Below, in pieces: positions 36,930 to 45,763 of a stretch of 64,000 nt of DNA (position 1 is its first letter; every line of letters starts with the position of its first letter). The stretch lies in assembly GCF_000620165.1 (NCBI RefSeq), contig NZ_KK211085.1, positions 1 through 64,000 of the forward strand, given 5' to 3'. The stretch is from Anoxybacillus tepidamans PS2. GTDB lineage: Bacteria; Bacillota; Bacilli; Bacillales; Anoxybacillaceae. The notes beneath the pieces are model-generated. The model saw nothing but the letters and a program-made list of their open reading frames with translations. It was not told where the DNA came from and ran no database searches. Position numbers and translations under genes: made by a program.

Positions 36930-39680
36930 TTATACCTGCAATACGGCTTTAGAGGAAGCTATCATCCATTCATATTGGCGGAGCTTTACTTCAAACAAGA
37001 TTAGCGGATCGCGGTATGCTTCCGGATTCGATCGCATTTTCTCCAGCTCTTCTTCCTTTTCTTTCATTTCTTTTTCCATTTCCTCTACCGTCTGATGTAA
37101 TGCGGCAAATGCATTTCGAAAGAAAATTGAAAGATCCCTTTCGAGTGATTTCTCAAACAATTCAAATTGCAAGAGCAGCTTATCGGCAATTAATTCGGCA
37201 ACATCTAAATAATCCTCATTTTCAACAAACTGTTTATACCTGTTATATAATATAGCGTTATTTTGTTGGAACGCCCCAAGCAAACGACCCGCACCTTTTA
37301 ATAAAATTTGGTAAGGTGTTCGACGAAGGAAAATATTTACCTTATCTAACTGCACACCGCTCGTCATTCTGTCTGCATCCCGACGCCAATCATCAAGCAC
37401 TTTAAAATCGCAATCGAGCTGAATCCGTTCCTCACCGAACATAGCATTAAATCCATCACCCATTTCGTCGAGGAAAGATTGGCAATGATGCAGTTCATCA
37501 TTAGCTGTTAAAATCCATTCTTGCAGGGAACGGTAAAGCTTCGGAAGAACCTCGTCATTGACATAAACTTGTATTCTTCGATTCATCTCATCGTTAAGTT
37601 CCAGATGAAGTGTGCGGAAATCACTATCTTCTTGAATTAATTCAGCGCTTTCTTGTAAAATACCTGGAATGTTCTCCGATAGATCAGCTCTAATGCCCTC
37701 TAAGACGTTACGGAACGCCCTCATAATGACCCGCACTTTTTCTTGTTTTAAATCGGTCAATTGATGAATTGCCCCGCTTAACTTTACCGCCATTTCTTTA
37801 TTCCATTGAATCGAATCAGCGAGTTTGTTTTCCATTTCTGTGCGTTTATCCAATAAATGCCCGATTAAATAACGGATAAACATTAATATTTTGTCGATTC
37901 GATCGGCCTCAGAAATTTGTCTATTCAAGTTCTTCAAGAATTCGAATACATCATTCCGCTGCTTTTTGTTTCTAAAATAAGCGGAATAAGGGAACAATTT
38001 CGCCTCTGGAAAATACGCCTGCACCCGCAAACGAGTATCCTCAACCACTGCAGCAGCTTCGTGTTCATCATAAATTTCATCAATTTTATTAAGCAGAAAA
38101 TGAATTGGCAGATGAGGCACATATTTCTTAATTTGCATAAGAAGCTCTTGTTCTTGTTCAGTAAACGGATCGTTCGCATCAAGAACAAATAATAAACTAT
38201 CGGCAAAATGCACGTATTCTAGCTCTTCGTCTTCCAAACGGTGACGGTCGTTAAATCCCGGCATGTCAACGAGAGCAATTCGATTTTCTCGCAAAACTGG
38301 CGCTGGAAGAGAGTACTCCATAATCGCTTGATCAAAAGTTTTATTTCGTCTTCTGTCCACTGCTTCCTGAAATTCTTGAGGACCGAAAAACATCGTTAAT
38401 TCTTCATCTGATATTTTTCTAATCTCCGTCTCATCGAATCCCTTAAATACAACGACAGAAGAGGTCGGAACAGTTAAAACATTTTCACCGAGGAGTGAAT
38501 TAACAAAAGCAGATTTCCCATTTCCAGAAGTCCCTGCTATAAGTAAATGATGTGTTTGAAAATCGACTAGTTCCCGAATGATCCATCTGAAGCGGTGCCC
38601 CGGATCTACATGTTGTGCCTCCGCCCATTTAGCGATGGAATCGAACAAAGTAAGACTGTATTCTAAACCATCGATTTTATCACGTGCGTGGAAAATCAGA
38701 TTTTCAGCATCATCAACCACTTCTGGATTCATACTAGCCGGAAATTTATCGTTCCATGCTAATACTGCCGCAGCAGCAAATAAAGCATCAGAATGGTTGG
38801 CAATTTTAACCCAGTTGGTTAGAATGTTAGGAATCATTCCTTCCAATTCTTTTATTAAATACGTTCCATTAATTAATTGAAAATAAGTTTCCCGATAAAG
38901 CCCAGATAGCTTTTTCCACGAGTGTTTCCGTCCTACATCCAAGCTTAAGAAAAGATGATTAAATTCCCTCAGCCATGCAAAATATAAACTTCCGTTTCTA
39001 TAGCTATTCCATAACGATTCAACGATTTTCTCAAATCGCTCTTGATCCAATTCATATAACGCCACCAAACATTTTGAAAAATAGCTTGGTTCAAAATCAT
39101 TCGTTAATCCTTGTTCAGCATACGTTGTTAAAATATCAAACCAATGATGCGACGCTGTGCGGGTTGCCTCGTTTACCGCCAGTTCAATTGCACTTGGCCA
39201 ATCTTTATTTTTTTCAAAAAAGGAGCGCGCAATATCGGTCACGTCCCTGTAGTCTGGATTAAAAGATACAGCTGTTTTAATAACTTGATCGGCTTTTTCA
39301 AGCTTACCTTCATCTATGTAAAGGGCAAATAACTGCAAAGCAATTTCTGATTGTAAAACAGGGCTATCTGTCTCAATCGATTTATAAATCTCTTCCGCCA
39401 TAGATAATTGTCCGAGTTCATAATAACAATCGGCAATGTTTTTCTTTGCCCATGGCTCTAAATCATTGTGAGTGTTTTCCCATTTGAAAATTGCCGCCTC
39501 ATAATCTTTATTATGAAAATACACTTCCCCCTGGGCAAAACGAATTGCGGAAATATCAGCTGCCCCTTCTTTACACCCAGCAAGAAAAGCTTTTCCGAGC
39601 ACAGAAACAGGATTTTTTTCGCCAACTTCCATAAAGGTTTCATAAAACGTTTTGTTGATCAGTTGATTCTCTAACGTCAT
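36930..39680 (-). CDS. TPR-repeat and dynamin-like GTPase fusion
   Basis: The 916-residue protein has an N-terminal helical repeat region (about 45-350; TPR-like pairs such as YFHNKDYEAAIFKWENTHND), then a GTPase domain with P-loop GTSGNGKS (383-390), G3 DMPG (472-475) and G4 NKID (531-534). A long C-terminal helical region (600-916) ends in a Glu/Lys coiled coil. The layout is that of bacterial dynamin-superfamily proteins, with no membrane helix seen. It stands alone. Membrane remodelling or defence is possible but unproven. Confidence 0.8.
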   Translation of the reverse strand: MTLENQLINKTFYETFMEVGEKNPVSVLGKAFLAGCKEGAADISAIRFAQGEVYFHNKDYEAAIFKWENTHNDLEPWAKKNIADCYYELGQLSMAEEIYKSIETDSPVLQSEIALQLFALYIDEGKLEKADQVIKTAVSFNPDYRDVTDIARSFFEKNKDWPSAIELAVNEATRTASHHWFDILTTYAEQGLTNDFEPSYFSKCLVALYELDQERFEKIVESLWNSYRNGSLYFAWLREFNHLFLSLDVGRKHSWKKLSGLYRETYFQLINGTYLIKELEGMIPNILTNWVKIANHSDALFAAAAVLAWNDKFPASMNPEVVDDAENLIFHARDKIDGLEYSLTLFDSIAKWAEAQHVDPGHRFRWIIRELVDFQTHHLLIAGTSGNGKSAFVNSLLGENVLTVPTSSVVVFKGFDETEIRKISDEELTMFFGPQEFQEAVDRRRNKTFDQAIMEYSLPAPVLRENRIALVDMPGFNDRHRLEDEELEYVHFADSLLFVLDANDPFTEQEQELLMQIKKYVPHLPIHFLLNKIDEIYDEHEAAAVVEDTRLRVQAYFPEAKLFPYSAYFRNKKQRNDVFEFLKNLNRQISEADRIDKILMFIRYLIGHLLDKRTEMENKLADSIQWNKEMAVKLSGAIHQLTDLKQEKVRVIMRAFRNVLEGIRADLSENIPGILQESAELIQEDSDFRTLHLELNDEMNRRIQVYVNDEVLPKLYRSLQEWILTANDELHHCQSFLDEMGDGFNAMFGEERIQLDCDFKVLDDWRRDADRMTSGVQLDKVNIFLRRTPYQILLKGAGRLLGAFQQNNAILYNRYKQFVENEDYLDVAELIADKLLLQFELFEKSLERDLSIFFRNAFAALHQTVEEMEKEMKEKEEELEKMRSNPEAYRDPLILFEVKLRQYEWMIASSKAVLQV

Positions 39681-40444
39681 GTTGATCCTCCAGCCTATAC
39701 ATTTAGTCAGTATATTTTATACGCTGTACAGTACAGATATGAAAACCCTCTTATTTCTATCCTCACATTCTAGCAAACTTATTTTTTCATAGAGTTTCAA
39801 ATTGCTTTCATTTATGATACAGATTTTTATCATCGTGTAAAATTTTATCCAAATTATGGTGTCATTGAGACAATAGAACATTGCCGGCAACACAAAGGAA
39901 AATAGCGCTCATCTGAGTGCATTTCACAAAGATCGGACCGACATCAAATAACCGTATGACTTCATTGATACAACACATCGACTAAAAATTTGATATATAG
40001 CATGAAACAAAAATTCACGTCTGTGAATATGCGATATAAAAAAAAGCCTTAAAACCACAAAGGCTTAAGGCTATAAAGAATGGAGACGTACTATCGCTAT
40101 AACCATTCGACATATGATGTTTGATTTGTGGGGGTGGGCGAACTAATTAAAATAAAAAATTTCCCCAATCCAATTAATACCGTGTTTCAGACAGGATAAA
40201 ACGTTTCTTTAAGTCTCGCCGCCCCCTTTGTTCGTATAAGGATGCAAGCGCACACCTTGTTCCAATCAATCGCTTATTACGGTCATGTTAGTGTTTGGGG
40301 AAGTACATTGGAAGCAAATACTTTTTCAGTTGATTCATTTTATAGTCTCATTATCATTTCGTTAACCTGTGTTTTCTTGATTATAAAAAACAACTCGTTT
40401 GTTAAGAATGTGAATGTACATCTTTTATGGAAGGAACGAATACA
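39681..40444. other. Gene-free repeat-bearing region
   Basis: The first copy of an 85-base imperfect direct repeat lies at 39761-39846; its partner is at 41455-41540. A hairpin AGCCTTAA/TTAAGGCT lies at 40047-40072. An open frame at 40242-40478 lacks a ribosome binding site. The left part holds the promoter of the GTPase gene. Confidence 0.45.
39761..39846 (+). repeat. 85-bp direct repeat, first copy
   Basis: It shares CTCACATTCTAGC, TTTCAAATTGCTTTCATTT, GATACAGATTTTTATCA and GTGTAAA with 41455-41540. The two copies flank the 40445 gene and the acetyltransferase fragment. Confidence 0.75.
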
Positions 40445-40909
40445 ATGCTTAGTCAAATTTTACTGTGGGCATTCTTAATTGTACCTTGGGCTTTGTTAAT
40501 CTTTCTCGATAAAAAAAGTATTAAACGATTTATGCCTGCCGGTCTCTTTAGCGCCCTCGTTATGACGGTTGTTTTCCAATTAGGCGAAAGATTAGATTGG
40601 TGGACAGTAAAACAAACGATTTTCCCTTTAACTTGTATGAGCCCTGTAGTTTACAGTCTTTATGTAATCATGCCAATAATCGTTTTGCGCTTTACTTTCA
40701 ACAGATTTTTAACGTACATGCTTACAAATGCAATCATTGATGCCATTTATGCCTTCGGGACAATGAGGATATACGAATCTTTAGATATTGTCGAATTTAA
40801 TATAAACAGTCTTGGACGATTTTTAATTATTCAAGCTGCCGCTGTCTTAATTTACCTTTATCAAAAATGGCAGGATACGGCGTTTTCTCGAAACACTGTA
40901 AACTCATAA
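40445..40909 (+). CDS. Four-helix membrane protein, unknown
   Basis: The 154-residue protein has about four transmembrane segments (5-22, 36-52, 68-92 and 130-148) and little else. ATG 40445 follows AAGGA at 9 bases; an in-frame ATG at 40427 lacks a site. It resembles hypothetical membrane proteins of Bacillaceae. Function unknown. Confidence 0.65.
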   Translation: MLSQILLWAFLIVPWALLIFLDKKSIKRFMPAGLFSALVMTVVFQLGERLDWWTVKQTIFPLTCMSPVVYSLYVIMPIIVLRFTFNRFLTYMLTNAIIDAIYAFGTMRIYESLDIVEFNINSLGRFLIIQAAAVLIYLYQKWQDTAFSRNTVNS

Positions 40910-40940
40910 AAATCAGTCATTGTTTATTTTAGACAAAACG

Positions 40941-40978
40941 AAAAACGCTCAGATTTTTTTATGTTCTGAGCGTTTTTT
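40941..40978 (+). terminator. Terminator after the membrane-protein gene
   Basis: AAAAACGCTCAGA pairs with TCTGAGCGTTTTTT around an 11-base loop. Confidence 0.8.
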
Positions 40979-41207
40979 ATTTTATAAGTGACCTGTTTAC
41001 ATGCTGTTGCATTGTTGGTGATCGATTATTCTACTAAGAAATACAGAATGATATGGCTAAATACAAGCTTTTAATTCCTCTTCCATCATTCCCCCTTCCC
41101 AACACAATATTGTCCAAAAAATAACATATAATTGCGTCCTTACCGGCTTTAACCATCGTACAATCTACATACCTAATATAGAAGTTCACTATGAAATATA
41201 TAGCTCT

Positions 41208-41378
41208 TTACACCCCATCATTTATCAAAACCCATCGTATATGATCTTCCCATTTTTCGTTCACTTTTAGCAATTTTTTCGCTATTCCTTCATTTTCAAA
41301 ACCTAATTTTTTGACGACGTGAATCGAAGCATGGTTTCGCGGCATAATCGGAGCTTCGATTTGATGAAGCCAGTATTC
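41208..41378 (-). pseudogene. Acetyltransferase 3-prime fragment (duplicate of the 43014-43568 gene)
   Basis: The 56 codons translate as IEAPIMPRNHASIHVVKKLG, then GFENEGIAKKLLKVNEKWED and IRWVLIND, nearly identical to the end of the full acetyltransferase gene 1.8 kb away. The 5-prime two thirds are missing. The broken edge is one base from repeat copy D (41380), so the rearrangement involved that element. No start codon or ribosome binding site. Confidence 0.9.
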
Positions 41379-41379
41379 A

Positions 41380-41438
41380 ATGAACCTTCCCCACCTACAC
41401 TCCGTTTAGAGGTGAGATGAATCGGTGGATATGTTAAA
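41380..41438 (-). repeat. Dispersed hairpin element, copy D
   Basis: Minus-strand reading TTTAACATATCCACCGAT to GAAGGTTCAT. The stem has changed to CTCACCT/AGGTGGG and the loop to AAACGGAGT. It abuts the acetyltransferase fragment. Confidence 0.65.
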
Positions 41439-41454
41439 AATTTCCTCGTTGCCT

Positions 41455-41540
41455 CGCTCACATTCTAGCGAACATACTTTTTCGGTAGATTTCAAATTGC
41501 TTTCATTTCCGATACAGATTTTTATCACAGTGTAAATTTC
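41455..41540 (+). repeat. 85-bp direct repeat, second copy
   Basis: Partner of 39761-39846, immediately after hairpin copy D. Confidence 0.75.
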
Positions 41541-41668
41541 GAATTCCAAACCAAGTGATGGGATTGTGGGGGAGAAATGATGTTTCTAACGGAGAGGAAA
41601 GCAAATAAGCATTTCATAAGGGGGATTATATTATGTTTCTATTTCATCCCTTGCGACTTCTTCATTTT

Positions 41669-41701
41669 AAATGAAAAAGCACCCGACGATGCGGATGCCC
41701 T
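41669..41701 (-). terminator. Terminator of the DUF6173-like gene
   Basis: On the minus strand GCATCCG pairs with CGGGTGC (one G-T pair) and TTTTTC follows. It begins at the stop codon. Confidence 0.65.
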
Positions 41702-42070
41702 TCATTCGCTTTCCTCAAGGTTAAACCCTATTCGCCGCGCGGGCTTACTTTCATCCCTTTTCGGCAGCGCCATAAGCAAAAAGCTGATTTGCGACACGTG
41801 CTGCACCAATTCAACCCGCGCGTCATTTTCAAGCCTGCCGGAAAAAATAACTAAACTAGGATTGTAGTATCCTATATCTTCTATATGGAACTGTATCGTC
41901 TGCCCAAAGGAAACAAGTCTGACGCCGATTTCGTGTTCTTCATCCAAATGCCTCTCAAAGTCATGAATCATCTCGACAATCCGCCGGTAAAGCCCGCTTG
42001 CTAAGTTGGGATTGTCCAACAATTGCGGGTCGATCTTCGGCGCATGAAATTTCGGTGAATCTAAGTTCAT
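41702..42070 (-). CDS. DUF6173-like protein
   Basis: The 122-residue soluble protein starts MNLDSPKFHAPKIDPQLLDN and contains LYRRIVEMIHDFERHLDEEHE and GQTIQFHIEDIGYYNPSLV. It resembles a small Bacilli family, which I believe is DUF6173. ATG 42070 has an AAAGGGGTG site; the frame extends upstream without one. Function unknown. Confidence 0.68.
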   Translation of the reverse strand: MNLDSPKFHAPKIDPQLLDNPNLASGLYRRIVEMIHDFERHLDEEHEIGVRLVSFGQTIQFHIEDIGYYNPSLVIFSGRLENDARVELVQHVSQISFLLMALPKRDESKPARRIGFNLEESE

Positions 42071-42219
42071 ATTTTTCACCCCTTTTTTATAAATTCGACA
42101 AAAGGAGGGACATTTCCTTTGCGTTTCTTTTGTTAATTTATCCCTGTTCCAAATGAATCTATTTTTCTTTATCATCATCATTAAGAACGTACCATTGATT
42201 TTATAAGGAGGAGACAGCA

Positions 42220-42567
42220 ATGAAAACATCCGTCCCATGTCCGCAATGCTTCAAACCGATTACGCTCGAGGATTTTGAAGAGTTTTCTTCTCCGTTTACG
42301 ATGAAATGCCCGCACTGCCAAGCAAAACTGAAAGAAACGCGCGTCACGCCGTTTTTGTTGCTTCTGGCCGCAATTGCCGTTCCTTTGTTTGTCTTTTTAG
42401 GCGTAAAAGTCAAAGAATATTTGTCTAGCATCTGGCCTGTCATTGACAAAGTGCCGACTGTGATCGTGTTTCTCGGCACCTTATATCCATTGTACGCGCT
42501 CTATGAACGATTCAATGGGCTCCTTATGTTCAACAAGGGCCATTGGCAGGTTAAGAAAAAGCAATAA
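42220..42567 (+). CDS. Zinc-ribbon membrane protein
   Basis: The 115-residue protein has an N-terminal zinc ribbon with CPQC (7-10) and CPHC (30-33), then two transmembrane helices (about 44-62 and 76-98). A strong AAGGAGGAG site precedes the ATG. Similar small proteins occur in Bacillaceae with no known role. Confidence 0.72.
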   Translation: MKTSVPCPQCFKPITLEDFEEFSSPFTMKCPHCQAKLKETRVTPFLLLLAAIAVPLFVFLGVKVKEYLSSIWPVIDKVPTVIVFLGTLYPLYALYERFNGLLMFNKGHWQVKKKQ

Positions 42568-42577
42568 CGCCACGAAA

Positions 42578-42613
42578 AAACGCTCAAGACTTGATTGCCT
42601 TGAGCGTTATTTT
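42578..42613. terminator. Bidirectional terminator
   Basis: AACGCTCAAG pairs with CTTGAGCGTT, T-rich on the plus side and A-rich on the other. It overlaps the lipoprotein stop codon. Confidence 0.8.
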
Positions 42614-42984
42614 TTCTGTTCCAGTCGAAACGTTTCCGCTTTTCCGTCCCATTCAATTGTCATGGTTAACTTTTCGCCGGAGTCTGGGGCGTTGGCACTG
42701 ATTTCTCCATTATCGACATATATACCTTCCTTATTAAGTTCAATCCCTTCTTTGCTAGTAGACCAATCCGTTGACTGCAACGAGTATTGGAATCGTCCAA
42801 CGGTGTCTACATCTTTTCCTTTATATTTTAATACGATACGTCTATCTTCCCCGGCACCATTTTGTTGCAGTACCACTTCCGCTGACCAGTTTTTGCTTTC
42901 ACCTTGAAAAGAAGTCGCGCCCAATTGACAACCCATTAACAGAATGAATAGCGCAAGCAACAAATAGAGTTTAACCGTCCGCAA
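42607..42984 (-). CDS. Putative lipoprotein
   Basis: The 125-residue protein has a signal peptide with lipobox LLMGC at about residues 15-19 and a beta-rich exported domain (SAEVVLQQNGAGEDRRIVLKY). TTG 42984 is chosen because GGGGGAG lies nine bases upstream and the signal peptide then has normal length. Family unknown. Confidence 0.7.
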   Translation of the reverse strand: MRTVKLYLLLALFILLMGCQLGATSFQGESKNWSAEVVLQQNGAGEDRRIVLKYKGKDVDTVGRFQYSLQSTDWSTSKEGIELNKEGIYVDNGEISANAPDSGEKLTMTIEWDGKAETFRLEQKK

Positions 42985-43013
42985 CGTTCTTTCTCCCCCT
43001 AATTTTATACAGC

Positions 43014-43568
43014 TTAACACTTTTCGTTAATAAGCACCCATCTCATATGGTCTTCCCATTTGCCATTCACTTTCAACAGCTTTTTCGCGATCCCTTCATT
43101 TTCGAACCCTAACTTTTTGACGACTTGAATCGAAGCATGGTTTCGCGGCATAATCGGAGCTTCGATTCGATGAAGTTGATATTCTTGGAATATAATGTCG
43201 ATTCCTTTTTGCAGCGCTTCTGTCATATATCCTTTATTCAGCTCGTCTTTGTCTAACTTATAGCCTAAAATGCATGATTGCAAAATGCCTCGAACAATAT
43301 TGCTAAAATTAATACAATCAATCGTTTTAAAAAAGTCTTTGTCATCCTTATGAAACAACCATAACTTAAGAACCGTTCCAGATTTGGTTAGTTCAATATC
43401 CTGTCTTAATCTTTCAGATTGATATTCTAATGTAAAAAACTCTTCTGACCTTTCTGCTTCCCATTCCTGCAAGAAATCTTTATTTCTTTGATAATAACTT
43501 AATACTGTCAGAGCAAATGTTTCATCCAGCTCCCGAAGCACAAGACGGGGGGTTTCGTATCGTCGCAT
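43014..43568 (-). CDS. GNAT acetyltransferase, RimJ/RimL-like
   Basis: The 184-residue protein starts RRYETPRLVLRELDE. It has the GYMTEALQKGIDIIF acetyl-CoA segment and IEAPIMPRNHASIQVVKKLG, the signature of ribosomal-protein-alanine acetyltransferases. It has a 3-prime fragment duplicate at 41208-41378. ATG 43568 follows GAGGGATGTAGTG. Substrate unknown. Confidence 0.85.
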   Translation of the reverse strand: MRRYETPRLVLRELDETFALTVLSYYQRNKDFLQEWEAERSEEFFTLEYQSERLRQDIELTKSGTVLKLWLFHKDDKDFFKTIDCINFSNIVRGILQSCILGYKLDKDELNKGYMTEALQKGIDIIFQEYQLHRIEAPIMPRNHASIQVVKKLGFENEGIAKKLLKVNGKWEDHMRWVLINEKC

Positions 43569-43631
43569 CACTACATCCCTCACGTTTGATTTTCTACCTA
43601 AATTATACACAATTTCAAATTTTATTAACAA

Positions 43632-43997
43632 TCAAAACTTCCGCCTCATAGGAAGATAAACTACAAATATCGAACTACAAGGCTTTGCAGGATGAAAAAC
43701 ACACCCCATCCCCCTATTCCTAACCCGATTGATTAAGATAAGAGAAAACGAAGCTCTTAACGAGAGAGCCACAATTAACAATAGCAACGCTGTCGACGGA
43801 AGGCCCCATAAAACACCGAAAGCGAATTTACTTAAATTTTTCGCTCCCTCACCTTGAGCATAAAGCCAACATAAGCTTAATAAGCTTACCAATGGCAATG
43901 CCGCTACAGCTCCTCCGAATGAAGGGAATCTTCTTGCTATCTCGGTGACAATGCCAACTACAATAGCCGAGATGACGATTTTGACTAACGCAAACAT
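43632..43997 (-). pseudogene. DUF3147 family membrane protein with C-terminal frameshift
   Basis: The N-terminal 80 residues (VVGIVTEIARRFPSFGGAVA and LPLVSLLSLCWLY) match the DUF3147 family. After SLILIN the frame carries unlike residues to 43632. Another frame reads GLGIGGWGVFFILQSL, then VVRYL and TAG at 43661, the normal family ending. So a one-base insertion or two-base loss lies near 43725-43731. The protein may still insert with an altered tail. It overlaps marR by 13 bases. Confidence 0.75.
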
Positions 43998-44410
43998 TTT
44001 TTCGCCCCCTCACTAAGCAAGGAAAAAGCCTTCTGAAGCAACTCTAAATCTGATGCGCTAAAATTCTCTAAAACTTTCTTTAGCTTGTTTTCATCAAGCC
44101 GCGTATGCCGATGCAAGACGTCCCTTCCCTTGTCAGTCAAAGTCACGAACACTTTCCTTTCATCTACATTGCTTCTTTGTTTTTTGGCAAACCCCTTTTG
44201 AATGAGTCTTTTTGTATGCTCCGAAGCGGTGTTATGGGACACATTCAATTGTTTGGCTAAATCCCCGATAGTTGCATTCTCATTTTTTTCAATATGTTGC
44301 AATAGGCGGATCGCTTGGTGGGTAAGCTGATCCTCGTGCACATAGTGCAATAAATAGTAGATGTCCGTCCATTGTTCGTTAAGCCTCTCTATTATTGTAT
44401 TCAATTCCAT
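43985..44410 (-). CDS. MarR family transcriptional regulator
   Basis: The 141-residue regulator has the winged helix at about 45-105 (IGDLAKQLNVSHNTASEHTK, then the wing SNVDERKVFVTLTDKG). It likely controls the downstream DUF3147 gene and itself. A TATATCTT/AAGATATA inverted repeat lies just upstream of its start (44429-44475), a possible operator. Confidence 0.87.
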   Translation of the reverse strand: MELNTIIERLNEQWTDIYYLLHYVHEDQLTHQAIRLLQHIEKNENATIGDLAKQLNVSHNTASEHTKRLIQKGFAKKQRSNVDERKVFVTLTDKGRDVLHRHTRLDENKLKKVLENFSASDLELLQKAFSLLSEGAKKCLR

Positions 44411-44428
44411 TAAACTACCTCCTTTTCT

Positions 44429-44475
44429 TTTATATCTTAATTCACGATATATTCTTATATAAAGATATATAAAAC
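44429..44475. promoter_or_regulatory. Possible MarR operator
   Basis: TATATCTT and AAGATATA form an inverted repeat in the A+T-rich space upstream of the marR ATG. MarR proteins bind such palindromes over their own promoters. No footprint evidence. Confidence 0.35.
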
Positions 44476-44493
44476 GACATTTTTTTCAAATAA

Positions 44494-44527
44494 AAAGCCC
44501 GCTCCAATATTGAAGCGGACTTTCTTC
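44494..44527 (-). terminator. rsgA-paralogue terminator
   Basis: On the minus strand AGTCCGCTTC pairs with GGAGCGGGCT (G-T pairs allowed) and a T run follows. Confidence 0.75.
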
Positions 44528-44535
44528 CACCAACG

Positions 44536-45600
44536 CTATTTGTTTTTATAGAATTTACGAAGATCGCGGTTAATTTTTTTCCACCGCTCCTTCTCCTCAA
44601 TCTGGGCTTTTTTGTTTGCCTTTCTTTCAAAAAACGCGAGCTCCCGTTGCAGTTTGAGGTAGCTATCATACCTCTCTTGTGCTACCCGCCCGTCGGCAAT
44701 CGCCGCTTTGACAGCGCATTTTGGCTCGCTTTGATGCTGGCAATCCCGGAAATAACATTGGCTCGCTAGTTGCTGGATATCCTCAAATGTCTCCGTAAGT
44801 CCTGATTCGCCTTCCCAAAGCTGAAGCTCTCTCATGCCGGGCGTGTCAATGACGCAAGCCCCAGAGGGCAGCACGAACAATTCGCGGTACGTCGTCGTAT
44901 GCCGTCCGCGATCGTCTCCTTCCCGCACTTCTTGCACGTCTTGCCTCGCTTCACCAAGCAGCCGGTTCATTAGCGTCGATTTGCCGACGCCGGAAGAGCC
45001 AAGCAGAGCGACCGTTTGGCCAGGCTCCAAATACGGCTGAAGCGCCTCTAAGCCGTCCTCGTGCAACGCGCTAATTGGGTGAATTGGCACGCCAAACGCT
45101 ACCGACTCTACTTCGGCAATCCGGTCATCTACGTCCGGACAAAGGTCGGCTTTGTTCAAAATAATGACCGGTTTAGCGCCGCTTTCCCATGCGAGAATTA
45201 AGTAGCGCTCAATCCTCCGCACATTGAAATCCTGGTTCAGTGCACTCACGAGAAACACGATATCGACGTTGGCCGCCACAATTTGTTCCTCCGCCCGATC
45301 GCCCGCCGCCTTCCGCGAAAATTTGCTTTTTCGCGGCAAAACTGCTTGAATCGTCGCCTTGTTCTCATCGAGCTGCGGCCGAATCACAACCCAATCCCCG
45401 ACAGCCGGGAGGTCCTCGCGGCTTGCTGCTTGATAGCGCAGCTTTCCAGCTAAATGGCCGAGAAGCTCACCATGCTCCGTCATAATTCTATAGAGACGTT
45501 TATGTTCTAAAATCACTCGACCTGCCAAAAATTCTTCGTTGTCATAAGAATTGAAGCTCTCTTGAAAAAATCCGTTCCAACCTAACATTTCCAATTTCAA
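44536..45600 (-). CDS. rsgA: RsgA-type ribosome-dependent GTPase (paralogue)
   Basis: The 354-residue circularly permuted GTPase has G4 NKAD before the P-loop GSSGVGKS and G3 DTPG. It has an N-terminal OB domain and the C-terminal zinc site CYFRDCQHQSEPKC. RsgA proteins check 30S subunit maturation. This form, with the extra N-terminal LGWNGFFQESF, is the second RsgA seen in several bacilli, distinct from YloQ. TTG 45600 follows AGGAGG at 8 bases; ATG 45588 is an alternative. Its leader is described separately. Confidence 0.88.
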   Translation of the reverse strand: MKLEMLGWNGFFQESFNSYDNEEFLAGRVILEHKRLYRIMTEHGELLGHLAGKLRYQAASREDLPAVGDWVVIRPQLDENKATIQAVLPRKSKFSRKAAGDRAEEQIVAANVDIVFLVSALNQDFNVRRIERYLILAWESGAKPVIILNKADLCPDVDDRIAEVESVAFGVPIHPISALHEDGLEALQPYLEPGQTVALLGSSGVGKSTLMNRLLGEARQDVQEVREGDDRGRHTTTYRELFVLPSGACVIDTPGMRELQLWEGESGLTETFEDIQQLASQCYFRDCQHQSEPKCAVKAAIADGRVAQERYDSYLKLQRELAFFERKANKKAQIEEKERWKKINRDLRKFYKNK

Positions 45601-45602
45601 TA

Positions 45603-45701
45603 AAGATTCCTCCTAAAATGGTTTGATCTGAAACGTGCAGATCATAGAGGAATCTTTTTATTCCGTTCCTGCCTCGGTTATAAAAAGCGCCCCTCTATGA
45701 T
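45603..45701 (-). promoter_or_regulatory. Three-segment attenuator-like leader of the rsgA paralogue
   Basis: Segment 1 ATCATAGAGG (45701-45692) pairs with the CCTCTATGAT at 45650-45641. Segment 2 AAAGATTCCTC (45657-45647) pairs with GAGGAATCTTT (45613-45603), which contains most of the ribosome binding site and ends at the start codon. The two helices share CCTC and cannot coexist. A small GATCTG/CAGATC hairpin lies in the loop. Segment 1 is itself inside a short leader ORF. Confidence 0.6.
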
Positions 45702-45737
45702 CGTTTTGAATACGGGCTCATGTTTTGTCATCACCAT
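45678..45737 (-). CDS. 19-residue leader peptide upstream of the rsgA paralogue
   Basis: MVMTKHEPVFKTIIEGRFL has an AAGGAG site 9 bases before its ATG and ends 77 bases before the rsgA start. Codons for Ile-Ile-Glu-Gly form segment 1 of the switch. It is too short for family comparison; the claim rests on the ribosome binding site and its exact overlap with the RNA structure. Confidence 0.5.
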   Translation of the reverse strand: MVMTKHEPVFKTIIEGRFL

Positions 45738-45763
45738 ATAACATCACTCCTTAACCGAGAATT

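Noticed and set aside
40242-40478. 78-codon plus-strand open frame
   Set aside because: No ribosome binding site and it overlaps the better-supported membrane-protein gene.
41577-41867. 96-codon plus-strand open frame
   Set aside because: The second half is the reverse of the DUF6173-like gene; no independent support.
36930-45600. A complete anti-phage island in the accessory stretch
   Set aside because: Apart from the dynamin-like GTPase no restriction, CRISPR, toxin-antitoxin or reverse-transcriptase gene is present.
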